Source of the DNA: Pogostemon cablin
Lineage: Eukaryota; Streptophyta; Magnoliopsida; Lamiales; Lamiaceae
DNA length: 64,000 nt
Assembly (NCBI GenBank): GCA_023678885.1
Contig: CM042965.1
Coordinates: forward strand, 26,207,777-26,271,776
Direction: 5' to 3'
Position numbers and translations under genes: made by a program
Shown: positions 11,277 through 23,288 of the stretch, piece by piece
Layout: each line of letters opens with the position of its first letter
Position numbering within the stretch: the stretch's first letter is position 1
The notes under the pieces: model-generated
What the model saw: only the letters and a program-made list of their open reading frames with translations
Told to the model about the DNA's origin: nothing
Databases searched by the model: none

Positions 11277-11610
11277 GGGTAAATATCAAAATTGGCCCTG
11301 TAAGTATGACATTTTTCAACTTTAGTCTTTTATCATTTACAATTCTCAATTTTGGTAATTTTTTGTCCAAATTTAGTCCCTTTTGTCCAAATTTAGTCAT
11401 TTATGTTAAAAAATATAAAAAAATAGTCCGAAAGTATATACATTTAGAACCAATAGTGGACCAAAAAAGGACAATTTTTTTTTAAAAATGACCAAAAGTG
11501 GACCAAAAGGACTAAAACTGGATAAAAAATACCAAAATTGATAATTGCAAATGATAAAGGATTAAAGTTGGAAAATTACATACTTACAGGACTAATTTTG
11601 ATATTTACCC
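11277..11610. mobile_element. Mutator-type MITE with long TIRs and perfect 9-bp TSD
   Basis: GGGTAAATATCAAAATTGG at the left is mirrored by ...TTTTGATATTTACCC at the right. The inverted similarity continues for roughly 100 bases or more on each side, as a near fold-back. The flanks are AAGAAAAAA at 11268-11276 and 11611-11619. There is no coding sequence. Confidence 0.87.
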
Positions 11611-12809
11611 AAGAAAAAAAATAATACAAATTAAGAATTCATAAATGGTGAAATATATATTTTGAGGCGAATGAAGAGAGTATAAATGTTAACTAAAAAT
11701 GTTTACATATATAAACGTGTTTCCTAGAAAGTGTTGTATGATAATAATGTTATTTGTCTAAAAAGTATAATTCCTCCATCTCGAACATGCACTACAAAAA
11801 AGTTGTTCGACGGTGACGGACTTTTGTGACGGAAAACTTGCCGTCACAATTGTGACGGACTTTATGACGGCATTTTGAAAATAGTGACGGCTAATAGATA
11901 ACCGTTTAAAATTTCGTCATTTCCAATATTTGTGATGACATTTGTGACGGAAAAATTTGTGACGAACTTTTTTCCGTCACAAAAATATTTGTGACGGACT
12001 TTGTCCGTCACAAAGTCCGTTAACCGTTTAAAATTTCATCATTTTCAATATTTGTGACCGCATTTGTGACGGAAAATATTTGTGACGGACTTTTTTCCGT
12101 CACAAAATATGTGTGACGGACAAAGTCCGTCACAAATTACAATTAAAAAAAAAATTATTAAAATTGTACTTCTCATTACACATGTACATTATTATGCCAT
12201 TTAATTTAATTATATGAAACAAAAAGGTTAAACTTACATGTTTTTTTTTTTAAAAATTATTATTTTTTAATTTGTATTGTGAATTATTTAAACTTAAATA
12301 ATAGAATGTATTGTATTGTTGTGTATAATAATATTAATTTTAAAATCAAAATAATTATAAGAACATAGTTACTTTTTAAAAAAAAGGAATTATTATTTTT
12401 TATTATTTATTGTGAATTTAATTAAACTTAAATAATTGAATATATTGTGTTGTACATAGTAATATTAATTTTAAAATCTTTGCCAAATAATAGAAAAGTA
12501 TGATTGACTTAATTATCTATTTTTAATAAAAAAAATTATACTTAAAGGTGGTATTTAATTTGAAGATGTATATGAATAATAATATTAATAAATTGAATAT
12601 ATTTTATTAATTATCTATTCCTTAATGAAAAAAATATGATTAAAGGTGATTTTAATTTATTGTATGATTTAATATATACATAATGATAATGATAATATTA
12701 ATAATAAATAAAAATATTATATATGTAATATGAAAACAAAAAAAATACGAAATTTAACCACGTTACGACACCTCATATTTTTAAAAGTTATTTATAACAG
12801 TGTATTTGT

Positions 12810-12812
<3 letters not shown>

Positions 12813-12884
<72 letters not shown>
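12813..12884. repeat. (TA)n microsatellite
   Basis: About 72 bp of uninterrupted TA inside the CACTA element. Confidence 0.97.
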
Positions 12885-12885
<1 letters not shown>

Positions 12886-13475
12886 TAGTGTTTTTCTCCC
12901 ATGTAATACACGGATTAATTAGTATACTTTATCTTAAATTAATAAATATATTATTTTAATATTATTATGAACACAATATTTATGTTAATTAAGTATATTG
13001 ATTATTTTAATAATTTATATAATTATTTTTTTTGCCCGTGTATATTCATAAATCAAATATTTATATTAAATAAATATATTACTTTTTTTTTAGTAGAAGC
13101 TTTATAGTAATTAAATAATTTTTTTAGAGTAATTAACTTTTAAATATTGTCTTATAATAAAATAAAAGGAGTCTAGATTTAATTTTTTTAAATGATGGAT
13201 TTATTTTTTATTCAATATATTATAATATTTAGATAATTATTATATTAAAATAATTAATTGAATAAAGACTTATCAAATATATTGTAGATAAAAATAAATA
13301 TTTTGGAGATATAAAATAGTGATATAATAATAAATCATAATATATATTAAAAAATATAAAAATAGAAAGATTATGCATATAATATTAAAATATAAAATAT
13401 AAAAAATACAACGATTAACCACGTCGTGACACATCATACTTTTAAAAATTATTTATAGTAGCGTATTCGCAATTA

Positions 13476-13476
<1 letters not shown>

Positions 13477-13559
<83 letters not shown>
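13477..13559. repeat. (TA)n microsatellite
   Basis: About 83 bp of uninterrupted TA inside the CACTA element. Its left flank resembles the flank of the tract at 12813. Confidence 0.97.
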
Positions 13560-13561
<2 letters not shown>

Positions 13562-13926
13562 TTAATATACTAAATCAGAATTTAATTTTGATGAGGTGTC
13601 ATCTCCACAATTTTTTTAATTATTTTAATAATTAATATAGATAGATAATTAACCTATTTTACATCTATAAATAATAATATATTTAGATATTATTTATAGA
13701 TTGAGAATTTAAAATTTATGAGGATTTTTTAATTTAATTATGAAAATTTTAATATTTCTCTTAAATAGATAATAAAATAAATAAATAAATGTTTTGATAA
13801 TTATTAGTCATATTAATGTATATTACATTAATCAATATTACCATCATATTTATTTTAAAAGTTGGTTGATGCTATTTTAATATAAATTAATTAAATATAT
13901 ACAATATTTATTAAAAACTAACACAA

Positions 13927-14143
13927 AAGACATCTAGCCAAATTGGCTCAACCCTTGCTAACAAGTACTCTTGCTTGGCACCCACCCAGGTTCAAACCCG
14001 ATTGGGAGCCAATATATACAATTAAATTGTAAATGAGGTATAAGGGGTAGAAATACAATAAAATGTAAATGGACTACCCGGTAGCCGGTCCGGTTGGTGC
14101 CATGAAGTACTCACATGAGCAACAAGGTTCGATTCCCACCTAA
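13927..14143 (+). repeat. Two tRNA-like segments, possible SINE remnants
   Basis: Segment 1 has TAGCCAAATTGG (13935) followed by a perfect B-box GGTTCAAACCC (13989). Segment 2 has GGTCCGGTTGG (about 14086) followed by B-box GGTTCGATTCC (14126). These are RNA polymerase III promoter-like words of tRNA-derived SINEs. No cloverleaf, poly(A)/poly(T) tail or target duplication was found, so the call is tentative. They are not tRNA genes. Confidence 0.4.
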
Positions 14144-14686
14144 TTAATTTTTTTTTAGAATTTTAAGTTTGTGACGGACTTTTTTCCGTCACAAAGTCCG
14201 TCACAAATGAAATCCGTCACAAAAGTCCGTCACAAATATTGGTTAAAACAAACCGTCACTAATGATTTCCGTCACAAATTTCGTCACTAATAGTGATGGG
14301 ACCGTCACAAACAGTTTGTGACGCATGTTCGGGTGACGGGCGATTTCCCGTCACAAAGTCCGTCACAAAGTCCGTCAGTCCGTCACAAAGTCCGTCACTG
14401 TCGGCCAGTTTTTTTGTAGTGAGGAGAACTGTTCACGTAAGTCTAGCATTTTATGTTGTTTAAGAAAAAATTATTTGATTAATTTTGTTAATTTTTAAGA
14501 ATATTTTAATACTTTTAATTAATAAATAAAGTGTAAAGTTATTTTACGGAAGGAATGACAAAGTTGAATTAAAATAAAATTCTTAAATTAATATTAAATA
14601 AATGTGTATATTTATTTTTTAGAGTAAGAATTTTGCAGAACAAACAATAAAAAAAAAGGTGTGAATAGTCTTTTGAAATAGAGGGA

Positions 14687-16136
14687 TATATAAAAAGTGC
14701 TTACCATATTTTTAAAGCATTACAATATTGTTATATACTCTTATATCTCATAAAAGTGTTACTATTATTTGTTATATATATAAAATAAAAGTACAATTTA
14801 TTTATAAAAATACACTTTTCATTTCATGCAAATTTTGCACTTTTTATTTTTTTGTTTGTAGCCTACAATTAACTTCACTCTGAAAACACGAAAAATTCAC
14901 ATTAATCCTATATCCTCAGAACAAATTTTAATTTTAAACAATCATTCTCACTTAACTCATATAAACTCCATATATCAATTTAATTAATAAATAAATTTTC
15001 TTAAATTCCATAGCAATTTAATTCGACACAGAAAAAGTATGCTCCATAAAGTCAATAATATGATAGTACTGCTGGATGTAATATTTTTAATAATGAAAAT
15101 ATTATGAGTAATTTGTAAATATCATCTGTCCACAGTCTTTTTATTTAATTAATTTTTTTTACGTACATTAAAAATAATATTATTTTATTTGTAGTGAATA
15201 ATTATATTATTGAGATTCGTGGGTCATGTTTAAATTTTTTTAGAGAGGAGAATATACAAAATGATAAAATAGATACATAAACGGTGATGGGAGAAGTATA
15301 TTTTAGAATGTGAAAACTAAAATCAGATAAGACAATAATGAAATATAAAAAATCTAATGAGTAAAAAAAAAAAAAAGACTTATTTTCAATATGTTCCTGT
15401 AATTTTTATTTTTTCTTTAATTTAATTTTTTACCTCTTAGCACTGATGTGAGGAAACATGAAAAAACATGCATGAAAGCTATCTTGGTCATCCAAAAAAA
15501 ATAATCCATATATACTTTGCCAAGAAGAGAAAGGGTTCGTGGACCAACCAAATGCTATAAGACATTATAATATTATTGGTGTGAAGTTTTAATGTGTGTT
15601 ATTCAAAAATTAATTTTTTAATTATTGAATATAGTGTATATATAGTACATAAATGTCTGTATAATATCGTTGGTATGGTTAGATTAATTACGTACTCCAA
15701 TATTTTAGACAGATATCAATTTATTGATTAAACACATGGTATACTTTCAATGAGAGAGATACAATTGCATATAACTTATTGTACATGCATTTTTTTAGTC
15801 ATGAACTAAATAAACTATTATAGATAGGTGTTAAATAATCCCTCCATCTAACAGTTTGAACTTGTTTTAAGAATTATTATTAAATAATTAATTAAGTTAC
15901 TCTAATATACCTTCTTACATGCAAACAAGTTAATTTGCGTCAAATCTTGCACGTGTATTTTTTTTATAAATGGATGCTAGTGAAGTTTAAATCCTGAATA
16001 TATGTTAGGTCATGACTCTAATATACCTCGTCAAAAAATATAAGCTACAAATAGGAGCATCATTTAATACTTAATCAAATAATTCTAATTTAACATGCCC
16101 ACCCACGTATAGCATGATTAATGATTGTTGTGTAAC
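14687..16136. other. AT-rich intergenic, no gene seen
   Basis: No ORF with a recognisable domain, no terminal repeats and no RNA gene were found here. Confidence 0.6.
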
Positions 16137-17884
16137 TCACCTAAATTTTAGAATGCTTGTATAGTTGTTTTGTAATTATTTCATTCATATTATATCTTGT
16201 TTTAGTTGATAATTGTAGAAATGGTGGTAATATTAGAATTGAGCTTAAAATGTTCAGGAACAGATGTTTTAAGTAGAAAATTGGACAAAAAGAGGAAAAT
16301 AAGAGAAAATTATAGAAGGAAGCAAAAGTACACAAAAACTTGGTCGAGTTTCTCTTACAAAAGATTCAGATAGTGTAGAAAAATTCATGGTTACACGAAA
16401 ACACGATCGAGTTTTTCTTATAGAAACTGAAAAAAGTAAGAAAACTCAAGTGAGCATGAAAATTTGCCCAAGTTTCTCTTATAAAGATTTCTGAGGATTT
16501 TCGAATGTAGACAAATTAATCTGACATTCTAGACATACGGTTATGACTCATGTAGATGATATGGAAGCACAATAAATATATGTGAATTGACTTGATAGAT
16601 CCTAAAAAATCATATTTAGGACAAATTATGCATAAGATATAATCCAAACCTCACTCTCTAACATGTTGTTCGTCCCCGAACCTGATATTTTATTTGTACC
16701 TAAACAACGAAAGAAAAACCAAAGGAAGAATAGGAGTGGAATTCACAGGCAAACAAAGGATCAAATAGCATCCAGTCTCAGAAAATGTACAAGAACAATA
16801 GAAATACTATCCATCTAAAAACATGCATGTCAAGTCAATTACTTTACCTTTTTAAAATGCTCATCCACCTATTCTCACAAATAGTAACTCTTTTAGCTAA
16901 AATGTGAGGTATACACTTCATGGTTAATGTGTTTCCACTCAAAATCAATTAAGATATACGCATAACTATAAACTTGACAATTATCTTAGCTCTAGACTAA
17001 AGGAATAAATCAACGATGGGATCACAAAGGATTTAAAGTGAAATGTAATGTTTTCTCTTTGGTAAGGGCGGAAAAATATGATTAAGTGACTACTTCACTA
17101 GTAAAGAATCAAAGTCAGACTTTAACTTTTCATCAAATAGCTTCTCCAACTTTCTCATTTTTCAACTCTCTTTTTCTTTCTTTCTTCGAATGAATTTCCT
17201 TTCTTCACTTCAGAGTTCAACACTTTTTCTTTTACAATAAAGGTACCAGATTCGGGCACTAACCTTATAATTGGGTTTCTAGTTTCAGACACTACCACTT
17301 TAAATTTTTTATTACTTATATCACCAAACATTTCCTTCCAATTATTTTTCAAGCGCATTCACCAATTTGACTCCTTCAACTCTCTACGAGAATAAGAGTT
17401 TCAAAGGCTTTAAAGGTAATCAAATGTCTATTCAACATAGGTTTCCCAACACATAAGGCTTTTAGGCTCAACTAGGATTACTACGGATTAACATTCATCT
17501 GGTAGGATATCATTTGGCTAGTGACTCATTTAAAAAAAACAAACATGGTCTAAGATCATTTCCCTTCGTATATCAACCACGTAGCTTTTAGAAAGATCCA
17601 AAATCAAGTTCTAGAATACATATAAAAGAATGATATTCACAAGAATAAACCATTCATGTACCAATATATCATAATTATAATAGATTCAAGTCTCATATGG
17701 GTATAATAGAATAAACGAGCATTGCTATATAGGTTACATAATCAACTTTCCACACATGCATCAAACTTCAAGTATTCAAATTATCAAAGCATACAGATTC
17801 ACAACCACAAACGAAGCATTAACATTGAATATCAATTCACATGAACAATTTATTCTTCAATCCAAATCTAATCTATTTACTCAT
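16137..17884 (-). mobile_element. Relic of an Athila-like LTR element (part of LTR plus 3' internal region)
   Basis: Positions 16335-16500 hold an LTR-type repeat array (GGTCGAGTTTCTCTTA and variants). At 16665-16684 lies the family stem-loop, here with a TTCG/CGAA stem end. Positions 17000-17400 resemble the region preceding the 3' LTR in the other elements, including GGTACCAGATTCGGGCACTA (minus: TAGTGCCCGAATCTGGTACC), a phrase also seen at 37223 and 44351. The short minus ORF at 17155-17358 is part of this conserved segment and is not an independent gene. Together with 47881-49996 it may be one old element interrupted by B. Confidence 0.6.
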
Positions 17885-19367
17885 CACATGACCATTGATC
17901 GTAATTTTGCTTACGTGTTTATAGCGTAAGAAATACTCTATCGTTGTGTACAACTAGTGACCATGAAATAAAAATATCGAACCCAAGGGAGGAACGTGCT
18001 AGAGTTTAAGCGATCTCAAGTTTATTGTGATTTTATAAGGACGATCGAAAGGGAGGATGATAAGTTTGCAAATAAATACAATTAAATTAATGTAAGAAAC
18101 AAATGATAAAATGAATGCAAGAATGAATGAATGGGTTCTAAATGATGCAAGAATGAAATTAGCAACAATCATGACATAGATAATAAAGTAATCATGCAAT
18201 TAATTATAATCTCTCATGGACATGGCATAGAAGCGATCACTGATTGGTCGTAATATAGTCAGGATAACTAATTAAAGAATTTATCGAACCCAAGGGAGGA
18301 ACATGCCAGAGTTTAAGCGATCTCAAGTTTATCGTGATTTTAAAGGACGACGGAAAGGGAGGATAAGATGCAAATAAATGCAATTAAACTAATGCAAGAA
18401 ATAAAGATAAAATGAATGCAAAGATAAGACGGGTTCCAAATGATGCAAGGATGAGATTAACAACAATCATGGCATAGATAATTATGTAATCATGCAATAA
18501 TTCTAATCTCTCATGGACAAGGCATAGAAGCGATCACTAATTCCACCTAAATTCTCTCTCGAGATGGATATGATGTAGGCCCTCAACAAGGCTCCCAAAA
18601 GCACTTAAGATCGATACCATAGCGAACACCTCCCACTAGGTACTAATTACTCTACGAGTTCCCTAACGAGGTACTAAATCATAGGCAATATTCCCTTTTA
18701 AGGTACTATGAATTCACTAATGGTTTGAGTCTCCTCACCTAATCAACCAACCTCTCGGTTAAGCCAATTAAATGTTCTATCAAAGAGTTCTAAATCTAGA
18801 AGGATATCTCTATCTCATTCTAAATTAATGCACATGAAGTGTATGATGAAATGATTCAATGAACTATCCTACACACATAATTGATTTCTCAATCTAATCA
18901 CATGCTCATGACAATTAATCACACATATCATCATATATATCAAGCAATCAACAATCAATGATAAAAAAAATAACACATAGCCCATTCAAGATTAAAATCC
19001 AATTGCATAAAACCTAAATTATCCAACACCAATCATGGAGCTAATCTCACAAAGGAGATTAGCCTCTCATAGTCACAAGAAATTCAACATAGACATTAAA
19101 ATCCTTACAAACCATGATCAATCTATAAAGAAATGCACAAAAATTATAATTAGATTCCCCCTTTGAAGTGCTTCAATGGAGATTTCATTCTTCTTCTTGT
19201 GATCTCACTCTCCCTTACTTCCTTGATCACTTGGATGATGGATTTGATGGAGGGAATCAAGTATGGATGGATGGATGAAGATGATGGTGTAAAATGGAGA
19301 AAATGGTGTGTGAGGTGTGTGTGCAGGGCAAAACCATAAAAATCTCATGAAATATTGAAGTATTGGG

Positions 19368-19375
19368 TATTTATA
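19368..19375 (-). promoter_or_regulatory. TATA box in the element A 3' LTR
   Basis: Minus-strand GGATATAAATACCC, directly downstream of the U3 array. It is equivalent in position to the TATA boxes of B, C, D and E. Confidence 0.6.
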
Positions 19376-19411
19376 TCCTTTGGGAAGCTTCTAAAAGGAT
19401 TCTGATTTTTT

Positions 19412-19611
19412 ACACCTACACGGCCCGTGTACGGCACACTGGTCATGTACTGAACACGGCCGGCCGTGTGCGGAACACGGCCATAGGGGTGGCCGTGTAG
19501 GTGTTTTGGGTGACAGAATACGGTCAAAGCTTACAGGGCCGTGTTCCGTACACGGCTCGTGTAGGTGTTGGCCTTGTACTGAACACGGCCGGCCGTGTTG
19601 GTGCAGCCCTT
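19412..19611 (-). repeat. U3 repeat array of element A (GGCCGTGT word)
   Basis: Roughly a dozen direct and inverted copies of GGCCGTGT / ACACGGCC and near variants, with CACGGCCCGTGTACGG and ACACGGCCGGCCGTGT palindromes. It is immediately upstream (minus sense) of TATAAATA. The matching array in the other LTR is 24483-24662. Confidence 0.8.
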
Positions 19612-19856
19612 GTTTTTCTTCATTTTGTTTTGGCTCGTTCTCCCTCGTTTCAACTCCGAATTGAGATCCGCTTTTTCCTACGTCTTCCTTTTCGCGTCTA
19701 GAATCTCTTTTTACCTAAAAATCATACATTTAAGCTCATTCTCACATATTTCTATAAAAACACATAACACCACCAAAATATACATAAATACGGATAAACT
19801 AATAGGAAAATACACGTAAAAATACACTAAAATCTAGGTGAAAATATCACTCATCA

Positions 19857-19869
19857 CACCCCCAAACTT
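19857..19869 (-). other. 3' polypurine tract of element A
   Basis: The minus-strand AAGTTTGGGGGTG abuts the 3' LTR. It is the expected plus-strand primer. Confidence 0.8.
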
Positions 19870-19874
19870 AAAGT

Positions 19875-19894
19875 GTTGTGCGTCCCCGCACAAC
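19875..19894 (-). other. Stem-loop before the 3' polypurine tract (element A)
   Basis: GTTGTGCGTCCCCGCACAAC is a perfect 8-bp stem with a 4-nt loop. The stem bases differ from those in C and E but pairing is kept. Confidence 0.7.
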
Positions 19895-21632
19895 GAAAAT
19901 GATAAACCAAGGAGTGAGATTTTTACCTAGGAAAAGACTAAACGAACATAAGTAATAACACGTCAATAGCGATAAGAATCACAAAGTATGCTAAGTCGTC
20001 CTAGAACATTAAACTCATGACATGAGGAATTAACAAGTTCAATCACAAGAGAACAAAGTGTAATATAGTCTCTTTTTTCCAAGCCTCACAATGGGATATC
20101 AATTTCACTCAACACTCTTTAATATGAGGTAAAACAACACTCATCAATCAATTGGCTCGACTCGCTATAAGCTTACTCGTGGACTACATTCACAAACCAC
20201 CAAAGCATCAATCAATGATCAAAAAGGTCTTTCATTAAGGATGTAATGATAGGCTCTTTGGTAGGGTAGGAAGAATATGGTAATAGTGACTAAACAAGTG
20301 TAAGTATTCGAAGAGATGGACAATTTCTCCAACTTCTTCACTTCTCTTTCTTCCTTTCTTATCTTTGCTAATCACAAGCACTAATCATCAACTTTCCTTG
20401 AATTGAGCTTCTTTCAATGCATGCTTCCTTCTTCGAACTTTTAAATACTTGAGCATTTTGTTGTTGCTTTGCTCATTTTCTTGTTTTGAGGTTGCATGTT
20501 CATTCTTGTTTGTGCTTTTTTTCATCATTTTTCTTGCTTGTTTACCATTTCCTTTCTTTCTTTTGTTATCTCATCAAACCTTTCTAACTACCATCTCCTC
20601 AATCACCCACACAAAGACTATATATCTAAGGCTGAAGTGGGTAATCAAGGCTTGTAATGTGCTAAATTCACAAGAAATAGGCTTATATGCTCAAAGTGGT
20701 TGACTAGGGATGATGTTCATGGTACGGAAATATATGGCAATGACTATTAAATAACAAGGATGGCCTTAGATCATGTCAGTAATCTCCACAAATCGGGCTC
20801 GTTCCTATAGTCATTGAGCAAGTTCTAGTTTATCCACTCAATCGATCCACTCATGAAGAAATACCATGTATGTATGGTTGAGGCTCAAGTTCTCACAAGC
20901 TTATGCTCGAACCTAAAGGACTTATTACACCACATTCATCTCAAAATTGAACAAGTTAAATAAAACATGTCACAATTCGAAAGTGTAGAGATTCTTAATC
21001 ATAACTTGTCATCACTTATCACAACAACATGTCATCGCTCATATTCAAAAATGACTCACGACATCTCAAAATAAACCACCAAACAACCCTAGACAAAAAT
21101 AAGAAAACACACAAAACATAAAATAAAGACACAACAAACAAGAAATAACCAAAAACACATAACATGCAAGAATAAAAATCACCATCAATAGAAAATGAAG
21201 CACACATTCATATCATCCATAATCAATATAGCTCACAATCATCCCAACCTTGATTGAAAAGAAAATCCTAAATTACGAAAGTAAACCTCCCACAAACATA
21301 TCACATGAAGCAACATGCTAATCACATCAATTCAAATCAAATTAAATTATGCTAAGTACATAAAAATGTAGGGTGTCGAATGAACTCCCTCAATAGGAAT
21401 TTGGTAGTAGAAGTTTTTGGCTCCTAGCTCAATTCATGCTTCCAATACCCTTCATACATGCTCAACAAAACCATTAGCTCAACAATTTCATTAAAAATAT
21501 GGATCATCATGCACTTCAACACCACCAATCATACCAAAATCAAATCAATTCTCATGAGAAATTTTTTAAAATTAGCTCAAAAACACAAAAAGTATATGCT
21601 TTCAAGACAAAGTATGTCTCACCACGTCATAT

Positions 21633-21638
21633 CCCCCC
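21633..21638 (-). other. Internal polypurine-like tract (element A)
   Basis: Minus-strand ATTTAAGTTTGGGGGG, about 1.8 kb upstream of the 3' LTR and about 260 bp past the ORF end. Confidence 0.6.
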
Positions 21639-21900
21639 AAACTTAAATTGAAACAAGAGTTTCGAGTTAAGTTTGCAAAAAGTGGAGTGATATACTTACA
21701 CATTTCAAATCAAACACTTCCCGTATCTTCAATACGTATTCTCCTCACGAGCAAAATCAACCTACATACCAAAAATTGCAAAACAAAATCAAATCCACAA
21801 TCCTTATTGAAAGCATGAAATAAAACAATAAAGATAATGATGGATTGCCTCCCATCGAGCGCTAAGTTTAACGTCTTCAAGTCGGACGATAATCTTTAGC

Positions 21901-23100
21901 TCATGGTGGTCTTGAATTGTCCTTAGGCTCTATCATAGATTTCTTCTTGATGTAGTGCCTTGTGCTCTCGCGTTCAACCACTAAAACATTTCCTTTCTTA
22001 TTAAATAGCTCAAGCAATTGTTCTCCGAAGGCGTTCTTCACAAAGAATGACCCTTTCCACTTGTTCCACTTTTTCTATGGGGCTTTATATGCATTTTGAA
22101 CTTCAACCACATCACCCGGTAATAATTCGGGCATTGACAAGTGTTGGTGCCCTCTTGCAATCATTTTCCTACAGTTTTCAACAAACAAGTTTTTATCAAT
22201 GAAATCATGAAAATTCTTAAGAGAATTTGAAAGTTCAATAGAATGAGAAGGTTTTGGCCTGTGGGGAGTAGAATCCATGATCTTAGTTTTCGGAGGTTTC
22301 TTTTCTTCCATAAGGACATTAATCTCTTCTTGATTTTGAAGCTTTACTTTCTCAACCATCACTTCAATAGACTCGACAAATCTTTCGAATTCCCCCTTCA
22401 ACTCTTCTTTCAACTCTTTGGCTTTCACCCACTTAGGAACTCTTTCTCTCTTCTCCTTCATAACCTCATCAACCCCCAAACTATCCTCTTTCTGATCTTT
22501 AATGGCCATGCATAGATTCTTTATTCCGGAGATAGAAGGCTTGTTGTTCTCTTCATAAAGTCTCTCCACGGTGGACACAACTTGACTAACTTGGTGTTTA
22601 ATGGAATCCAATCTAGCACCGAATGCTACGTTTGCACTTGTCACCATTTCACACCAATTTTCCATTCGATCCATCCACGCTTCATTGTACTTCCTCTCCT
22701 TCTCCATATGCTCCATCCCATGTTCCAAACGTTCCATTATCTTTTCAAACAACTCTTCTTTAAGCTTCTCTTTGTAGTCACGTTGGGTGGAATAAGAGGT
22801 GTTGGAGTCTTGAAAATCTCCCCATAGTTGTGGTTGATTTCCTTCTTGATTTCTATAAAAATTTCCTTGAAAAACATCTTCCACACCTTGGGGGTATACT
22901 TGTTGATGCATTTCATGAGGAATTCCAAAATCTTCATAACCTTGTTGTTGGAATTGCATATTAGGCACTTGTATTCCGAAATCCGGTAGCAAGTTTGGCT
23001 CAAATTTTGGCATTTGATGTCCTTGAAAATTTCCTTGTGTGTTCATAGTGGGATGAGCACTTCTATTCACCATATCTCGAAGAATATCCATGTAGCTCAT
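21901..23100 (-). pseudogene. Element A ORF: gag-position protein with an integrase-tail-like C-terminus, amber-interrupted
   Basis: The ORF is open from about 23145; the first ATG is at 23100-23098, and the frame runs to TAG at 22077-22075. It then continues in frame to TGA at 21903-21901. The first 341 residues hold a Gln/Asn/Pro-rich N-terminus (LLPDFGIQVPNMQFQQQGYE region) and a charged, probably coiled-coil middle (KEKRERVPKWVKAKELKEEL). The end (PELLPGDVVEV, then beyond the TAG KWKGSFFVKNAF and RESTRHYI) resembles the C-terminal tail of Ty3/gypsy integrases (GDxVLL...W.GPF.V...RLKHYL). I infer an internal deletion joining an N-terminal gag-position segment to the last part of integrase. 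The sister copy in B has TGG at the TAG position, so the stop is a mutation in A. It follows the primer binding site by about 170 bp. No enzymatic core is present. Confidence 0.6.
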
Positions 23101-23268
23101 ATTTTTGGGCTTGTTCTCCTTCTTATTCCTTCTCAAGGTATACACCTACAAGAGAAAGAAAATTTTAAACAAAATTTTCCAAAGCAAATATAAGATGCAA
23201 AAATAAAAAAATATCCTTATTAAGACCACTCTAAACAATCCTTCGTCAAACTTCTAGCGACCGTTACC

Positions 23269-23286
23269 TCCCCGGCAACGAAACCA
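23269..23286 (-). other. Primer binding site of element A (tRNA-Asp type)
   Basis: Plus-strand TCCCCGGCAACGAAACCA, two bases inside the 5' LTR. It differs at three positions from TCCCCGGCAACGGCGCCA, the tRNA-Asp 3' end used by Athila-type elements. Confidence 0.75.
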
Positions 23287-23288
23287 TT

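Larger units (their letters stand above)
11790..14421. mobile_element. Non-autonomous CACTA (En/Spm) transposon, 2632 bp
   Basis: The termini are CACTACAAAAAA and, inverted, CACTACAAAAAAACTGGCC. The 3-bp flanks are ATG and AGG (one mismatch). Both ends are packed with subterminal repeats of GTGACGGA / TCCGTCAC, the arrangement in which CACTA transposase-associated proteins bind. There is no transposase ORF. The interior is AT-rich with two (TA)n tracts, each preceded by similar sequence containing TTAACCACGT and TTTTAAAA.TTATTTATA, indicating an old internal duplication of about 660 bp. Confidence 0.9.
11770..14686. mobile_element. Stowaway-like MITE interrupted by a CACTA element
   Basis: The left remnant TTCCTCCATCTCGAAC resumes after the CACTA element at 14422 (GGAGAACTGTTCACG...). 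It ends at GAAATAGAGGGA|TA near 14686, whose inverse TCCCTCTATTTC mirrors the left end. The net size without the insert is about 285 bp. The ends are diverged, so the boundaries are approximate. Confidence 0.6.
18241..19856 (-). repeat. 3' LTR of element A
   Basis: 1616 bp, paired with 23289-24906. In minus sense the order is: TGATGAGTG end, U3 with the GGCCGTGT array (19412-19611), TATAAATA (19368-19375), then downstream AGTACCT repeats, then the ...CCAATCA end. Confidence 0.9.

Noticed and set aside
12813..13600. Helitron ends near the (TA)n tracts
   Set aside because: A CTAG-like word and GATGAGGTGTC phrases are present, but no 3' hairpin plus CTRR end or paired 5' TC end could be placed.
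14126..14143. tRNA gene suggested by a perfect B-box
   Set aside because: No acceptor stem or cloverleaf can be drawn around it. Reported only as a possible SINE remnant.
20449..20703. Leu/Phe/Ser-rich ORF in element A, with a similar one at 26824-27078
   Set aside because: It lies on the strand opposite to the element, in the pyrimidine-rich 3' internal region. Similarity between copies follows from shared retroelement sequence, and frame is not kept.
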